Counted from the first letter of the stretch, positions 1 to 8,225 are shown. The stretch is DNA of 64,000 nt from Streptomyces vinaceus (GCF_008704935.1 NZ_CP023692.1:434001-498000), one strand, 5' to 3'. Translations and numbers: made by a program. The notes: generated by a model from the sequence alone, not told the origin.

Positions 1-588
1 ATCCAGCTCTCCGACGACGCCACGACCTGGCGCACGGTGTACTCGACGACGACCGGCGCCGGCGGCGTCCAGGACCTCACCGGGCTGTCCGGATCGGGCC
101 GCTACATCCGCGTGTACGGGACCAAGCGCGGCACCGCGTACGGGTATTCGCTGTACGAGTTCGAGGTGTACGGCGGCCGGCTGAGCGGAACCCGCACCCT
201 CAGCTCGGCCGGCAAGGCCCTCGACGACCCCGGGAGTTCGAGCGCGTCCGGAACGCAGCTGATCACGTGGACCCCGCACGGCGGCCCCAACCAGCAGTGG
301 CGCCTCGCGCTCAACGCCGACGGCTCCTACTCCATGGTCAACGGTGCGTCCGGGCTCTGTGCGGACGTCTCGGGCGGCTCGGCCGCGCCCGGCGCCGCCG
401 TCGTCCAGGCCACCTGCACGGGCGGTGACAGCCAGCGCTGGCTGATCACCCCGCTCGGCGGGGGCGAGTACTCGGTGGCCAACAAGAAGAGCACGCTCCT
501 GCTGACCACCGCGTCCGGGGCGGACGGGGCCCCGGCCACGCAGCAGCCGGATTCCGGTTCGACCTACCAGCGGTGGCAGATCGCCTGA
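1..588 (+). CDS. Secreted carbohydrate-binding protein, C-terminal part (F5/8C plus ricin B-type lectin)
   Basis: The reading frame is open from base 1, so the gene is cut by the window edge and only its C-terminal 195 codons are visible. The first ~60 residues look like the end of an F5/8 type C (discoidin, CBM32) domain, ending in YSLYEFEVYGG. The rest is a ricin B-type beta-trefoil with three QxW repeats (NQQWRL, SQRWLI, YQRWQI) and a Cys pair (GLCAD, ATCTG). Such pairs of binding modules usually sit at the end of secreted glycoside hydrolases or polysaccharide-acting enzymes. The catalytic part lies outside the window, so the enzyme class cannot be named. A strong hairpin follows the stop codon. 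Confidence 0.85.
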   Translation: MQLSDDATTWRTVYSTTTGAGGVQDLTGLSGSGRYIRVYGTKRGTAYGYSLYEFEVYGGRLSGTRTLSSAGKALDDPGSSSASGTQLITWTPHGGPNQQWRLALNADGSYSMVNGASGLCADVSGGSAAPGAAVVQATCTGGDSQRWLITPLGGGEYSVANKKSTLLLTTASGADGAPATQQPDSGSTYQRWQIA

Positions 589-613
589 CCTTCCCGGCCG
601 TCCGGCCGTCCGC

Positions 614-647
614 GCGGGCTGCGCGCCCGTTCCGGTGCGCAGCCCGC
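614..647 (+). terminator. Hairpin terminator after the lectin-domain gene
   Basis: An 11-bp perfect stem, GCGGGCTGCGC at 614-624 pairing with 637-647, encloses a 12-nt loop 26 nt after the stop codon. No U-tract follows, which is normal for streptomycete terminators. Confidence 0.6.
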
Positions 648-775
648 CCCGAACTCACGGGTAACACCGTGCCGGTGAGTGGAACGCCGTGCCCACCACA
701 CGCGTTGTGCGGGAGATGGAGAACCGTTCGCACCGCCACGACCACCTCTTAGACCCCCTCTCACAGGAGTCCCGC

Positions 776-2011
776 GTGAACCAAGCATCCGCCGCCCCGC
801 TGGTCCTCGACCCGGCCGGCGCCGACCGGCACGCGGAGCACCGGCTGCTGCGCGCCCAAGGGCCCGCGGCCCGCGTCGACGTACTCGGTGTGCACGCGTG
901 GGCCGTCACCGACCCCGCCCTCCTCAAGGAGTTGCTCACCAGCCCGGAGGTCTCCAAGGACGCCCGGGCGCACTGGCCCGAGTTCGACGAGGTCGTCCAG
1001 ACCTGGCCGCTCGCCCTCTGGGTGGCCGTGACCAACATGTTCACGGCGTACGGCGCCGACCACCGGCGGCTGCGGCGGATGGTCGCTCCCGCGTTCAGCG
1101 CCCGCCGCGTCGCCCTGCTCCGCGACACCGTCGAGGGCGTCGTCACCGACCTCCTCGACGAGCTCGCCGCCCTCCCCGAGGGCGAGGTGGCCGACCTGCG
1201 CGAGCGGCTCGCCTACCCGCTGCCCATCGCGATCATCGGACACCTCTTGGGCCTCCCCCAGGACCAGCGGGGTGAGTTCCGTTCTGTGGTGGACGGGGTC
1301 TTCGACACCACGCTCACCCCCGAGGAGGCCGCCGCGAACGGGGCACGGGCCTACGAGATGCTCGGCCGGCTCGTCGACGCCAAGCGCGCCCTGCCCGGCG
1401 ACGACATGACCTCGCTCCTCATCGCCGCCCGCGACGAGGAGGGCGACGGCTCCGCCCTCTCCGACACCGAGCTGGCCGACACCCTGTTCCTGATGATCAG
1501 CGCCGGGTACGAGACGACGGTCAACGTCATCGACCAGGCGGTCACCGCACTGCTGACGCACCCCGAGCAGCTGGAGCACGTACGCGCCGGGCGCGGCAGC
1601 TGGGGTGACGTGGTCGAGGAGACCCTGCGGCACGAGTCGGCCGTCAAGCATCTGCCGATGCGTTACGCGCTGGCCGACATCCCGCTGCCCGACGGGCGGA
1701 CCATCGCCAAGGGGGAGGCGATCCTCGCCTCGTACGCGGCCGCCAACCGGCACCCCGACTGGCACGGCCCGGACGCGGACGCCTTCGACGTCACGCGGGT
1801 CACGAAGGACCACCTCGCCTTCGGGCACGGGGTCCACTTCTGTCTCGGCGCCCCGCTGGCCCGGCTGGAGGTCGCGGTCGCGCTCGAAGCGCTCTTCGAC
1901 CGCTTCCCGGCCGTCGAGCTGGCGGTGCCCGCGGACGAGCTGCTGCCCGTCACCTCCCTCATCAGCAACGGCCACCGGACCCTGCCCGTCCGGCTGGGCC
2001 CGTCGGCATAA
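776..2011 (+). CDS. Cytochrome P450 (bacterial class I type)
   Basis: A 411-aa soluble P450, the usual length for ferredoxin-dependent bacterial enzymes. The I-helix has AGYETT at 243-248, with the acid/threonine pair for O2 activation. The K-helix ExxR is in EETLRHE near residue 285. The haem loop FGHGVHFCLG places the thiolate ligand at Cys356. The GTG at 776 was chosen because AGGAG lies 6 nt upstream; an in-frame start at 689 would add residues with no family similarity. No ferredoxin or reductase gene is adjacent, so redox partners must be encoded elsewhere. Substrate unknown; the overall look is CYP105/107-like. The stop codon lies in a 13-bp tandem repeat. Confidence 0.92.
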   Translation: MNQASAAPLVLDPAGADRHAEHRLLRAQGPAARVDVLGVHAWAVTDPALLKELLTSPEVSKDARAHWPEFDEVVQTWPLALWVAVTNMFTAYGADHRRLRRMVAPAFSARRVALLRDTVEGVVTDLLDELAALPEGEVADLRERLAYPLPIAIIGHLLGLPQDQRGEFRSVVDGVFDTTLTPEEAAANGARAYEMLGRLVDAKRALPGDDMTSLLIAARDEEGDGSALSDTELADTLFLMISAGYETTVNVIDQAVTALLTHPEQLEHVRAGRGSWGDVVEETLRHESAVKHLPMRYALADIPLPDGRTIAKGEAILASYAAANRHPDWHGPDADAFDVTRVTKDHLAFGHGVHFCLGAPLARLEVAVALEALFDRFPAVELAVPADELLPVTSLISNGHRTLPVRLGPSA

Positions 2012-2053
2012 GAAGTCGGCATAGGAAGTCGGCGTAGGAAGTCGGCATAGGAA
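2002..2053. repeat. Four tandem copies of a 13-bp unit over the P450 stop codon
   Basis: Four consecutive copies of gtcggcatAgGaa-type units (2002-2014, 2015-2027, 2028-2040, 2041-2053) differ by one base each at most. The first copy contains the TAA stop of the P450 gene. Copies 2-4 are outside the coding frame. Confidence 0.85.
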
Positions 2054-2114
2054 GGACGCGCGAAATTCACTCTCCCGCCGCCTGACGCGGGCGGATCATC
2101 GGCCTCGGCCGCCT

Positions 2115-2120
2115 TAGGCT
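2115..2120 (+). promoter_or_regulatory. -10 element of a probable leaderless promoter
   Basis: TAGGCT ends 6 nt before the ATG at 2127 and there is no Shine-Dalgarno sequence. In actinobacteria this arrangement usually means that transcription starts at or next to the start codon. Confidence 0.5.
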
Positions 2121-2126
2121 GCCGCC

Positions 2127-3620
2127 ATGTCTGAGGTGGGGGTCACGGTCCGGGGTTGCCGGCTGTTCGGAACGCTCGGTTCGGTGCTGCTGGCCGCCGG
2201 GAGCTGGTCGGCCGGGGCCCTGCCCCTCGGGGTTCCGGACGGGGTGTGGGCGCAGCGCAGTCCCGCGCACACGGTGCTGGGGGCGGCTGCGGCGTACGCC
2301 GGGCTCGTGCTGCTCGTCGTCGCCTGGTGGCGGCTGGGCGGCCTGCTGCGGGCCGGGGAGCCCATCGGCGGCAGACGGCTGCGCTCCGTGCTCTGGTCCT
2401 GGGTCCTGCCGCTCGTACCTGCCCCGTTGATCTTCAGCAATGACGCGTACAGCTATGTCGCGCAGGGTGCGCTGGCGGTCCGGGGCTGGGATGTGTACCG
2501 GTGGGGGCCGTCGGTGCTCAGCGGCCCGATCGCGGACAACGTTCCGGAGGTGTGGCAGGACGCGCCGGCGCCGTACGGGCCGGTGGCCGTCGCGGCGACG
2601 CGGGCCGTGGTCGCCGTGACGGGCGAGCACCACACGGTGGTGGCGGTGCTGGGCATGCGGCTGCTGGCCCTGTGCGGGCTGGCGCTCATCGTCTGGGGTG
2701 TGGGGCGGCTCGCCTCCGAGTGGGGCTCCGCGCACGGCCGCGCCGGCGGTGGCGCGGAGGCAGGGGCGCTGTGGGCGGCCGTGCTCAACCCGCTGGCCCT
2801 GGTGCACCTGGTGGGCGGGGCCCACAACGAGGCGCTGATGATCGGTCTGATGGTGGCCGGACTGGTGGCGTTCCGCCGGGGGTACTGGGTGCCGGGCACC
2901 GTCGTGCTCGTCGCGGCGACGCTGGTCAAGGTCCCCGCCGCGGTGGCGCTGCTGTGCGCCGGCGCGTGGTCCGTGGGAGGGCGGCCGGACCGGCGTGCGG
3001 GATGGCTGCGGGCGGCCGGGATCACCCTGGTGGGCGGCGCCGCGCTGGTGCTCGGTGTGGCGGTGTGCGGTCAGGGCTGGGGGTGGCTGTCGACGCTTCG
3101 GGGGCCGGCGCAGGTGTACACGGTGCTCTCGCCCAGTACGGACGTGGGCCGGATCCTCGGGCTGCTGTCCGAGGGGCTCGGGCTGGGTACGGCCGCCGAT
3201 GCGATCGCCGCGGCCCGGTCGGTGGGGATGGTGCTGGGCGTCTGCCTGGTGGGCTTCTGTGCCTGGCGTGCACCGCGAACGGGCCCCGAGTACGCCACCG
3301 GTACGGCCCTGCTGGCGCTGGTGGTGACCGCGCCGGTCGTACAGCCCTGGTACCTGCTGTGGGGGATGGTGCCGCTGGCGGCGGCCGCGTGGCGGCTGCT
3401 GGAGGGCACGGGGGCGCGGCTGGCGTCACTGGTACTGCTGTTCATGGTGCTGCCCTGCGGGACGTCGGCGACCTGGTCCTACGCGTTCGCCGCCCTCACG
3501 GGTGCGTCGGCGGCCATGGCGGCGCTCGTGGCATGGGGGCCGCCGGGGCTGGGGGCCGTGCCGCGTCTTCGCCTCCAGGAACGCGCCTGGGTGCGGGCGG
3601 CGGTCAGAACGCGCCGGTGA
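2127..3620 (+). CDS. Polyprenol-phosphomannose-dependent mannosyltransferase, MptB/GT87-like membrane protein
   Basis: A 497-aa polytopic membrane protein with about 11-13 hydrophobic segments. A GT-C type acidic motif lies in the first large extracytoplasmic loop (SNDAYSYVAQG near residue 110), followed by an aromatic stretch GWDVYRWGPSVL typical of the MptB/alpha-1,6-mannosyltransferase group. The family transfers mannose from polyprenyl-phosphate-mannose on the outer face of the membrane, building lipoglycans or glycans. A GGAHNEALMIG motif is also conserved in these proteins. The gene appears to be transcribed alone from a leaderless promoter. Acceptor unknown; streptomycetes lack full mycobacterial lipomannan, so a glycoprotein or lipoglycan role is inference. 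Confidence 0.8.
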   Translation: MSEVGVTVRGCRLFGTLGSVLLAAGSWSAGALPLGVPDGVWAQRSPAHTVLGAAAAYAGLVLLVVAWWRLGGLLRAGEPIGGRRLRSVLWSWVLPLVPAPLIFSNDAYSYVAQGALAVRGWDVYRWGPSVLSGPIADNVPEVWQDAPAPYGPVAVAATRAVVAVTGEHHTVVAVLGMRLLALCGLALIVWGVGRLASEWGSAHGRAGGGAEAGALWAAVLNPLALVHLVGGAHNEALMIGLMVAGLVAFRRGYWVPGTVVLVAATLVKVPAAVALLCAGAWSVGGRPDRRAGWLRAAGITLVGGAALVLGVAVCGQGWGWLSTLRGPAQVYTVLSPSTDVGRILGLLSEGLGLGTAADAIAAARSVGMVLGVCLVGFCAWRAPRTGPEYATGTALLALVVTAPVVQPWYLLWGMVPLAAAAWRLLEGTGARLASLVLLFMVLPCGTSATWSYAFAALTGASAAMAALVAWGPPGLGAVPRLRLQERAWVRAAVRTRR

Positions 3621-3833
3621 TCCGGCGGGACATCCGTGTTGCGCCGGCCCGTCATGATCACTAAGGTCGGTCGTGTGACTGCCGGGTCGGCCTTGAGCCA
3701 TACACGAGCAGGGTTCCCGGCCTCGGCGTGAACCCGAGGCGGGCCAGGAGCCCGCCCTTTCTCCGCGTTTCTTGCGACCGGCGCCCGCGTGCGGCGCCCT
3801 TCCACGGCAACCGAAACCGGAGACACCCCCCTG

Positions 3834-4241
3834 ATGTCGAACACCCAGCAGTACCCGAACGCCGTCCAGCTGAACCACACCGTCGTCCATGCCCGGGACC
3901 GCCGACTGTCGGCCGAGTTCCTCGCCGCGGTCCTGGGGCTGGAGGTCGGCGCCCCCTTCGGGCCGTTCCTCCCCGTCGACCTGGGCAACGGCGTGACCCT
4001 CGACTACTACGCGATGACGGATGAGCCGATCCAGCCGCAGCACTACGCCTTCCTGGTGCCCGAGGAGCGCTTCGACGGCATGATCGCCCGCCTGGACGCG
4101 ATCGGCGTCACCTACTACGCCGACCCCCACCACGGCGAACCCGGAAAGACCAACCGCCTGTTCGGCGGTCGCGGGGCGTACTTCGCAGACCCGGACGGCC
4201 ACAACATGGAAATCATGACCCGCCCCTACATCCGCCCCTAG
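3834..4241 (+). CDS. VOC (glyoxalase/dioxygenase fold) family protein
   Basis: A 135-aa single VOC-fold protein. Two beta-alpha-beta-beta-beta halves are recognisable from LNHTVVHARDRRLSAEFLAAVLGLEV and from YAFLVPEERFDGMIARL...YFADPDGHNMEIM. Putative metal ligands are His in LNHT, His in QHYAFL and Glu in NMEIM, so a metal-dependent enzyme is plausible. ATG 3834 is used because GGAG lies about 11 nt upstream; the longer frame from 3789 lacks a ribosome-binding site. It stands alone between the mannosyltransferase and an IS remnant. Function cannot be narrowed beyond lyase, isomerase, dioxygenase or binding protein. Confidence 0.82.
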   Translation: MSNTQQYPNAVQLNHTVVHARDRRLSAEFLAAVLGLEVGAPFGPFLPVDLGNGVTLDYYAMTDEPIQPQHYAFLVPEERFDGMIARLDAIGVTYYADPHHGEPGKTNRLFGGRGAYFADPDGHNMEIMTRPYIRP

Positions 4242-4286
4242 AGCGTGTCTTGTCGGGTGGCCAGATCGGATATGCCTGTCCGATGA

Positions 4287-4358
4287 GTGATCACTGATGC
4301 GACGTGGGACCGGATCGAGCCGCTGATGCCGGCCGATCCGGTCGACGATAGCCCGCTG
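4287..4358 (+). pseudogene. IS5-family transposase, 5' scrap
   Basis: A GTG-started reading encodes ITDATWDRIEPLMPADPV, which matches the extreme N-terminus of common streptomycete IS5-type (DDE) transposases. In intact elements this continues with a basic RGRRW-type segment and several hundred residues. Here similarity stops after about 18 residues and the frame runs into unrelated sequence. No downstream DDE motif or second terminal repeat was found. It is a decayed element end. Confidence 0.55.
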
Positions 4359-4444
4359 GACCCGTCGTTCACCCGCCCACGACACCTGGCGGTCGCGGTG
4401 GTGGTTCACTTGCCGAACAGCTCGTGGACGGCCGGGGAGGGCGT

Positions 4445-4777
4445 GTGGAAGAGCCAGGATTCCGTGTGCTGCTGACAGACTCAGGAGACCGGCGAACGGA
4501 GGTAGTCCGTGCGATACGGACGGTCACCGGCCTCAGCCTCTGGAACAGCAAACTACTGCTCGCCGGCGCACCCGTAGAGATCGAGGCAGCCGGCTGGTTC
4601 GAAGACGCTGTCGAGGCGGCTCGCACTCTTGAGGACGCAGGCGCCCGCACCACGCTGCTCTGCGATTGCTGTGGCCGCACCATAAGGCGCGGAGCCTTCC
4701 CGCTCACCTCGCTGCCGTGCACGAAACCATCGCCCCTCGAAACCTGCTGGGCAAGTGGCCTGCCCTCAGCGACCTGA
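4445..4777 (+). CDS. Ribosomal L7/L12 C-terminal-domain-like small protein
   Basis: A 110-aa protein. Residues ~5-75 resemble the L7/L12 C-terminal fold as found in stand-alone streptomycete proteins: FRVLLTDSGDRR, then TGLSLWNSKLLL, then VEIEAAGWFEDAVEAARTLEDAGA. The next segment has Cys residues (LLCDCC). The pattern LSLWxSKxLL is the diagnostic helix of this group. GTG 4445 was chosen because a GGGGAGG sequence lies 4 nt upstream; GTG 4424 is possible. It starts just after the transposase scrap, so its original promoter may have been disturbed. The role of such stand-alone domains is unknown; it is not the ribosomal stalk protein. Confidence 0.7.
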   Translation: MEEPGFRVLLTDSGDRRTEVVRAIRTVTGLSLWNSKLLLAGAPVEIEAAGWFEDAVEAARTLEDAGARTTLLCDCCGRTIRRGAFPLTSLPCTKPSPLETCWASGLPSAT

Positions 4778-4808
4778 AGTCGCCCCAGTTCGGTCTGACA
4801 GACAGTCC

Positions 4809-6281
4809 CTAGCCCAGCAGGACTCGGGACACCCAGGCCCGCAGATCGTCGGCCGAGGCTTCGGGCCCGTCCCCACCGGGACCGGCCCAGGCGATGTACC
4901 CGTCGGGGCGGACCAGGTACAGACCGCGCCCGTAGGCCTCGTACGCACCCGTCCGCACGGTACGCAGGCCCGGAAGCTCCGGCAGGCGCTCCGGCAGCGG
5001 GGTGTCCACCGCGAGCAGGGTGAAGTGGGGGCCCCGGTAGAGGTCGAAGAGCCGCAGTCCCTCGCGCCTGCCGTCCGGGGCTCGGTCTCCGGCGGTGAGG
5101 GCGCCCTCCGCCAGCCCGGTGCGTATCTCACGGCTGAGCGAGGAGCCGCGCTGACCGAGGCCGAGCTGGCGCGTGGCCGCGCCGCGCTGCTCCTCGCCGC
5201 GGTGGATGCGGGTGGACAGCCCCAGCATGGCCGCTGCGTTGGGCAGGCGCTCCTCCTCGTACGTGTCCAACAGCGCCTCGGGGGCCCCGTCGCGCAGCAC
5301 CGCGGCCAGCTTCCAGCCCAGGTTGTAGGCGTCCTGGACGCTGGTGTTCAGCCCCTGGCCGCCGGCCGGCGAGTGGATGTGGGCGGCGTCGCCCGCGAGG
5401 AACACCCTGCCGTCACGGAACCGGTCGGCGAGCGCGGCGTTGACGGTGAAGTCCGATGCCCACAGCACCTCGGTGACCTCGCCGGCCGGTATGTGGGTGG
5501 ACTCGGCGACCAGTGCGCGCACGCCCTCGGCGGTGACCTCGGCGCCGGACGCCGCCGACCGCGCGATGAACTGGAACTCCCGCGTGTGCGGCAAGGGACA
5601 GAGGCTCGCGAAGCCCGTACCGCCCGGGGCGGGCGGGAAGATGTGCCAGTTGTCCCGGTCGAGCGTCGGTATGACCACATCGGCGACGAGCAGCGGGGCG
5701 GGGTCGACGCGCTCGCCGGTCATCTTGACGCCGAGGAGCCGGCGGACCGTGGACCGGCCGCCGTCGGCGGCGACGGCGTATCCCGCGCGGACGGCCACCG
5801 GGCTCCCGCCTCCTGCGGGTATGAGGGTGGCCGTGACGAACTCGGTATTCTGCGTGAGCCCGGTCAGCTCCGCCCCGAACACCACGTCACCGCCCAGTTC
5901 ACGGAGGCGGTCGAGCAGGATCCGCTGGGTACGCCACTGGGGCAGCAGCCACGGCCCGGTGTAGGGCGCGTCCTCGGTCGGCCCGATGTCTTCGAACATG
6001 CGGTACTCCCCCGCGCGAGCGCCGTCCTGCCATGTCATGCCGACCGGCGCCGGGCCACCCCACCGCAAGACCTCCCCCACCACGCCGAGGTCGTCGAAGA
6101 CCTCCAGGGTCCGCGGCTGGACACCTTTGCCGCGCGAACCGGGGAACAGCTCCGGCGCCCGCTCGACCACCAGCGCGCGCACACCGCGCCGGGCGAGGTC
6201 ACAGGCCAGGACGAGGCCGGTGGGACCTGCGCCCACGATCAGGACGTCACTCGGCTCTTCTCGATACGTCCACTGGTTCAT
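4809..6281 (-). CDS. FAD-dependent aromatic monooxygenase (PHBH family)
   Basis: A 490-aa group A flavin monooxygenase. The N-terminal dinucleotide-binding motif is VLIVGAGPTGLVLACDLARRG (residues ~12-32). GDAAHIHSPAGGQGLNTSVQDAYNLGWKL is the second FAD motif, and a thioredoxin-like C-terminal domain ends RPDGYIAWAG. These enzymes use NAD(P)H and O2 to hydroxylate phenols, polyketides or antibiotics such as rifampicin and tetracycline. ATG 6281 is preceded by GGGAGAG; an upstream GTG would only add ten residues. It is divergent from a TetR-type regulator, with two palindromes in the shared promoter, so it is probably the repressed target. Substrate unknown; detoxification of an aromatic ligand of the regulator is the likeliest role. 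Confidence 0.88.
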   Translation of the reverse strand: MNQWTYREEPSDVLIVGAGPTGLVLACDLARRGVRALVVERAPELFPGSRGKGVQPRTLEVFDDLGVVGEVLRWGGPAPVGMTWQDGARAGEYRMFEDIGPTEDAPYTGPWLLPQWRTQRILLDRLRELGGDVVFGAELTGLTQNTEFVTATLIPAGGGSPVAVRAGYAVAADGGRSTVRRLLGVKMTGERVDPAPLLVADVVIPTLDRDNWHIFPPAPGGTGFASLCPLPHTREFQFIARSAASGAEVTAEGVRALVAESTHIPAGEVTEVLWASDFTVNAALADRFRDGRVFLAGDAAHIHSPAGGQGLNTSVQDAYNLGWKLAAVLRDGAPEALLDTYEEERLPNAAAMLGLSTRIHRGEEQRGAATRQLGLGQRGSSLSREIRTGLAEGALTAGDRAPDGRREGLRLFDLYRGPHFTLLAVDTPLPERLPELPGLRTVRTGAYEAYGRGLYLVRPDGYIAWAGPGGDGPEASADDLRAWVSRVLLG

Positions 6282-6312
6282 CGCTCTCCCCGTCCGATTG
6301 CTCCCACCCACT

Positions 6313-6366
6313 CCTTAACAACGTTAAGGAGCCTCGTCACACAAGGGTGCCCTTAACACCGTTAAG
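6313..6366. promoter_or_regulatory. Twin palindromic operators for the divergent TetR regulator
   Basis: CCTTAAC-AAC-GTTAAGG at 6313-6329 is a perfect inverted repeat. A second copy, CTTAAC-ACC-GTTAAG, lies at 6352-6366. Their centres are 38 bp apart and they lie between the divergent monooxygenase and TetR starts, as expected for operators that control both promoters. Confidence 0.75.
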
Positions 6367-6414
6367 CTGTCAACGTCACGGAAGAGTGAACCGCCCCGGG
6401 AGACCGAGCAGCCG

Positions 6415-7095
6415 ATGAACGCCAAGCCCCAGCAGACCCCGCCGCGTGTCCCGCCCCTGACGCGCCTGACCGTCGCCGAGACCGCGCTGCGGCTGCTGAA
6501 CGAGGGCGGGCTCGACAAGCTCACCCTCCGCGCCATCGCGCAGGAACTGGACGTGAAGGCCCCGGCGCTGTACTGGCACTTCAAGAACAAGCAGGAACTG
6601 ATCGACGAGATGGCCACGGAGATGTTCCGGCGCATGGTCGCGGACCCGGAGGCATCCGGACCCGACGCCCCCACCACGCCCTGGCGCGAGCAGATGTCCG
6701 TCGCCAACCGCGGCCTGCGCCGGGCCCTGCTCTCCTACCGCGACGGCGCCCGCGTGTTCACCGGCTCACGCTTCAACGGGACCGAGCACGCGGAACGGTC
6801 CGAGGCCCATCTGCGCGCCCTGCTGGCGCAGGGGTTCGAACTGCCGCAGGCCGTCAGGGCCATGGCGACCGCCTTCTCGTACACGCTCGGCTTCGTGATC
6901 GAGGAACAGGGCGTCCACCCCGTCCCGGGCGAGCGCCGGGAGGGCTACGACGTGACGGAACGCGGCGAGCGCCTGGCCGACTACCCGCTCGCCGCGGCCG
7001 CCGGTACGCACCTCTTCGAGGAGTACGACGAGCACTTCGAGGAGGGCCTGCAGATCGTCCTCGACGGCATCGCCGCCCACTACGGAATCCACTGA
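6415..7095 (+). CDS. TetR/AcrR-family repressor with TetR C-terminal domain
   Basis: A 226-aa regulator. The N-terminal helix-turn-helix spans ~20-65, with the recognition region LTLRAIAQELDVKAPALYWHFKNKQELID, strongly like TetR of tetracycline resistance. The C-terminal ligand-binding half contains FEEYDEHFEEGLQIVLDGI, typical of the TetR_C group. It is divergent from an aromatic monooxygenase, and two near-identical operators lie between them. The simplest model is that an aromatic or polyketide ligand releases the repressor and induces the monooxygenase and the regulator itself. The ligand is not predictable from sequence. Confidence 0.9.
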   Translation: MNAKPQQTPPRVPPLTRLTVAETALRLLNEGGLDKLTLRAIAQELDVKAPALYWHFKNKQELIDEMATEMFRRMVADPEASGPDAPTTPWREQMSVANRGLRRALLSYRDGARVFTGSRFNGTEHAERSEAHLRALLAQGFELPQAVRAMATAFSYTLGFVIEEQGVHPVPGERREGYDVTERGERLADYPLAAAAGTHLFEEYDEHFEEGLQIVLDGIAAHYGIH

Positions 7096-7121
7096 CCGCC
7101 GCGGCCCGACCGGCGCCCGAA

Positions 7122-7149
7122 GACCGACGACCGACGACCGACGACCGAA
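7122..7149. repeat. 7-bp tandem repeat, four copies
   Basis: GACCGAC is repeated at 7122-7128, 7129-7135 and 7136-7142, with a fourth copy GACCGAA at 7143-7149, between the convergent TetR and RTX-like genes. Probably replication slippage. Confidence 0.8.
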
Positions 7150-7191
7150 CGTCGCCGGTCGCCGATACGGATCAGAAATGGGTTACGGAAG

Positions 7192-8103
7192 TTACGGCAC
7201 GTTCACCATCGTCTCGCAGCGGACCGCCACGTCGGCGCCGTCCGTCCCGTCACAAATGTCCTTCGCATCGTCGCCCCCGTCCAGGACGTCGTTGCCGCCC
7301 GCGACCGCGTCCGGCGCGATCGGCGTGCTCTGCGCGGGCCTGGCGGGCTGCGCGGGCTTGGCGGGCTTGGGCGCCGGGGTGGGGTTGCTCTGGCGGCCGG
7401 GGCGCGCGGGCTTGCCGGTCGCCTGGCCGTTCTCGCCCCTGCCGTGCGCGGCGTGGCCCGAGTTGCTGTCGCCGATGATGGCGTCGACACCGGGTCCGCC
7501 CAGCAGTACGTCCGCGCCGTGGCCGGTGGCGCTGCCCTCGGCGGAGGAGTCGCCGGTGATGCTGTCGTCCCCGGGGCCGCCGTCGATGAAGTCCCTGCCG
7601 CCGCCGGTCGCGTTGATGCCGCCGCGGCTGTCGCCGATCATGGCGTCGTTGCCCGCCTCGCCGAACAGGACGTCGTCGCCGCCGCCCGACGCGCTGGAGC
7701 CGAAGGCCATGCTGTCGCCGCCCATGCGGTCGTCACCCGGTCCGCCGAACAGGACGTCGTTGCCTCCGCCGTCCACGGGAGCCCGGGTGGAGAGCAGGTC
7801 TCCGCGCATGAGGTCGTCGCCCTCACCGCCGTCCAGCTGGTCGTCGCCCAGGCCGCCGGCGATCGTGTCGTTGCCGCCGAGACCGCAGATCAGGTCGTTG
7901 CCGCCGAGACCGTCGATGGTGTCCGCGGCCGCCGACCCGATGATGACGTCGTTGCCCTCCGTCCCGGTGAGGGTGCCGGATCCGGTGATGGTCGCGGGCT
8001 GCCCGAAACAGGTGGGGTCGGCCGCGTGGGCGAGGGTCGCCGGCGCCCCGAAGGAGAGCAGGGCGGCTGCGGTCAGCATCGTGAGTGACTTACGGCAAGG
8101 CAT
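7192..8103 (-). CDS. Secreted calcium-binding RTX-like (hemolysin-type repeat) protein
   Basis: A 303-aa exported protein. A signal peptide (MPCRKSLTMLTAAALL, cleavage near AHA-AD) is followed by repeated glycine/aspartate nonapeptides of the GGxGxDx(L/I/M)x type, such as GGNDLICGL, GGLGDDQLDGG and GGPGDDSITGD. These fold into a Ca2+-stabilised parallel beta-roll. A Pro/Ala-rich linker around residues 225-255 separates one last repeat, GGNDVLDGGDDAKD, from the Cys-containing end. ATG 8103 has GGAGGG 6 nt upstream. Actinobacteria export such proteins through Sec; no type I secretion genes are nearby. No enzymatic domain is visible, so a surface or matrix Ca-binding role is inferred. Confidence 0.85.
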   Translation of the reverse strand: MPCRKSLTMLTAAALLSFGAPATLAHAADPTCFGQPATITGSGTLTGTEGNDVIIGSAAADTIDGLGGNDLICGLGGNDTIAGGLGDDQLDGGEGDDLMRGDLLSTRAPVDGGGNDVLFGGPGDDRMGGDSMAFGSSASGGGDDVLFGEAGNDAMIGDSRGGINATGGGRDFIDGGPGDDSITGDSSAEGSATGHGADVLLGGPGVDAIIGDSNSGHAAHGRGENGQATGKPARPGRQSNPTPAPKPAKPAQPARPAQSTPIAPDAVAGGNDVLDGGDDAKDICDGTDGADVAVRCETMVNVP

Positions 8104-8195
8104 ACAGACCCTCCGGTCGGAGTGTGCACGGCTGTTCCGGCTGTCCAAGGAACCAGGCTCGAATCCGTGGGGAACATATGAGGCAAATGACCTGA

Positions 8196-8225
8196 ATGCA
8201 ATGAACTGCATAGCATTTTGTATGC
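8196..8225. promoter_or_regulatory. AT-rich inverted repeats in a divergent promoter
   Basis: Nested inverted repeats, ATGCA-ATGAAC-TGCAT (8196-8211) and GCATA-N8-TATGC (8208-8225), lie in an unusually AT-rich stretch (about 8165-8240). It sits between the divergent RTX-like gene and doxX. Probable regulator binding site or promoter core; no regulator gene is adjacent. Confidence 0.4.

Noticed and set aside
4242..4445. Intact insertion sequence
   Set aside because: Only the first ~18 transposase codons are recognisable; no DDE region or right-end repeat.
4287..4475. A genuine 62-aa protein from the transposase-like start
   Set aside because: The sequence changes abruptly from transposase-like to random after residue 18 and overlaps the start of the L7/L12-like gene.
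4755..6356. Plus-strand frame of 533 codons over the flavin monooxygenase
   Set aside because: No domain; the minus-strand frame has all three FAD motifs.
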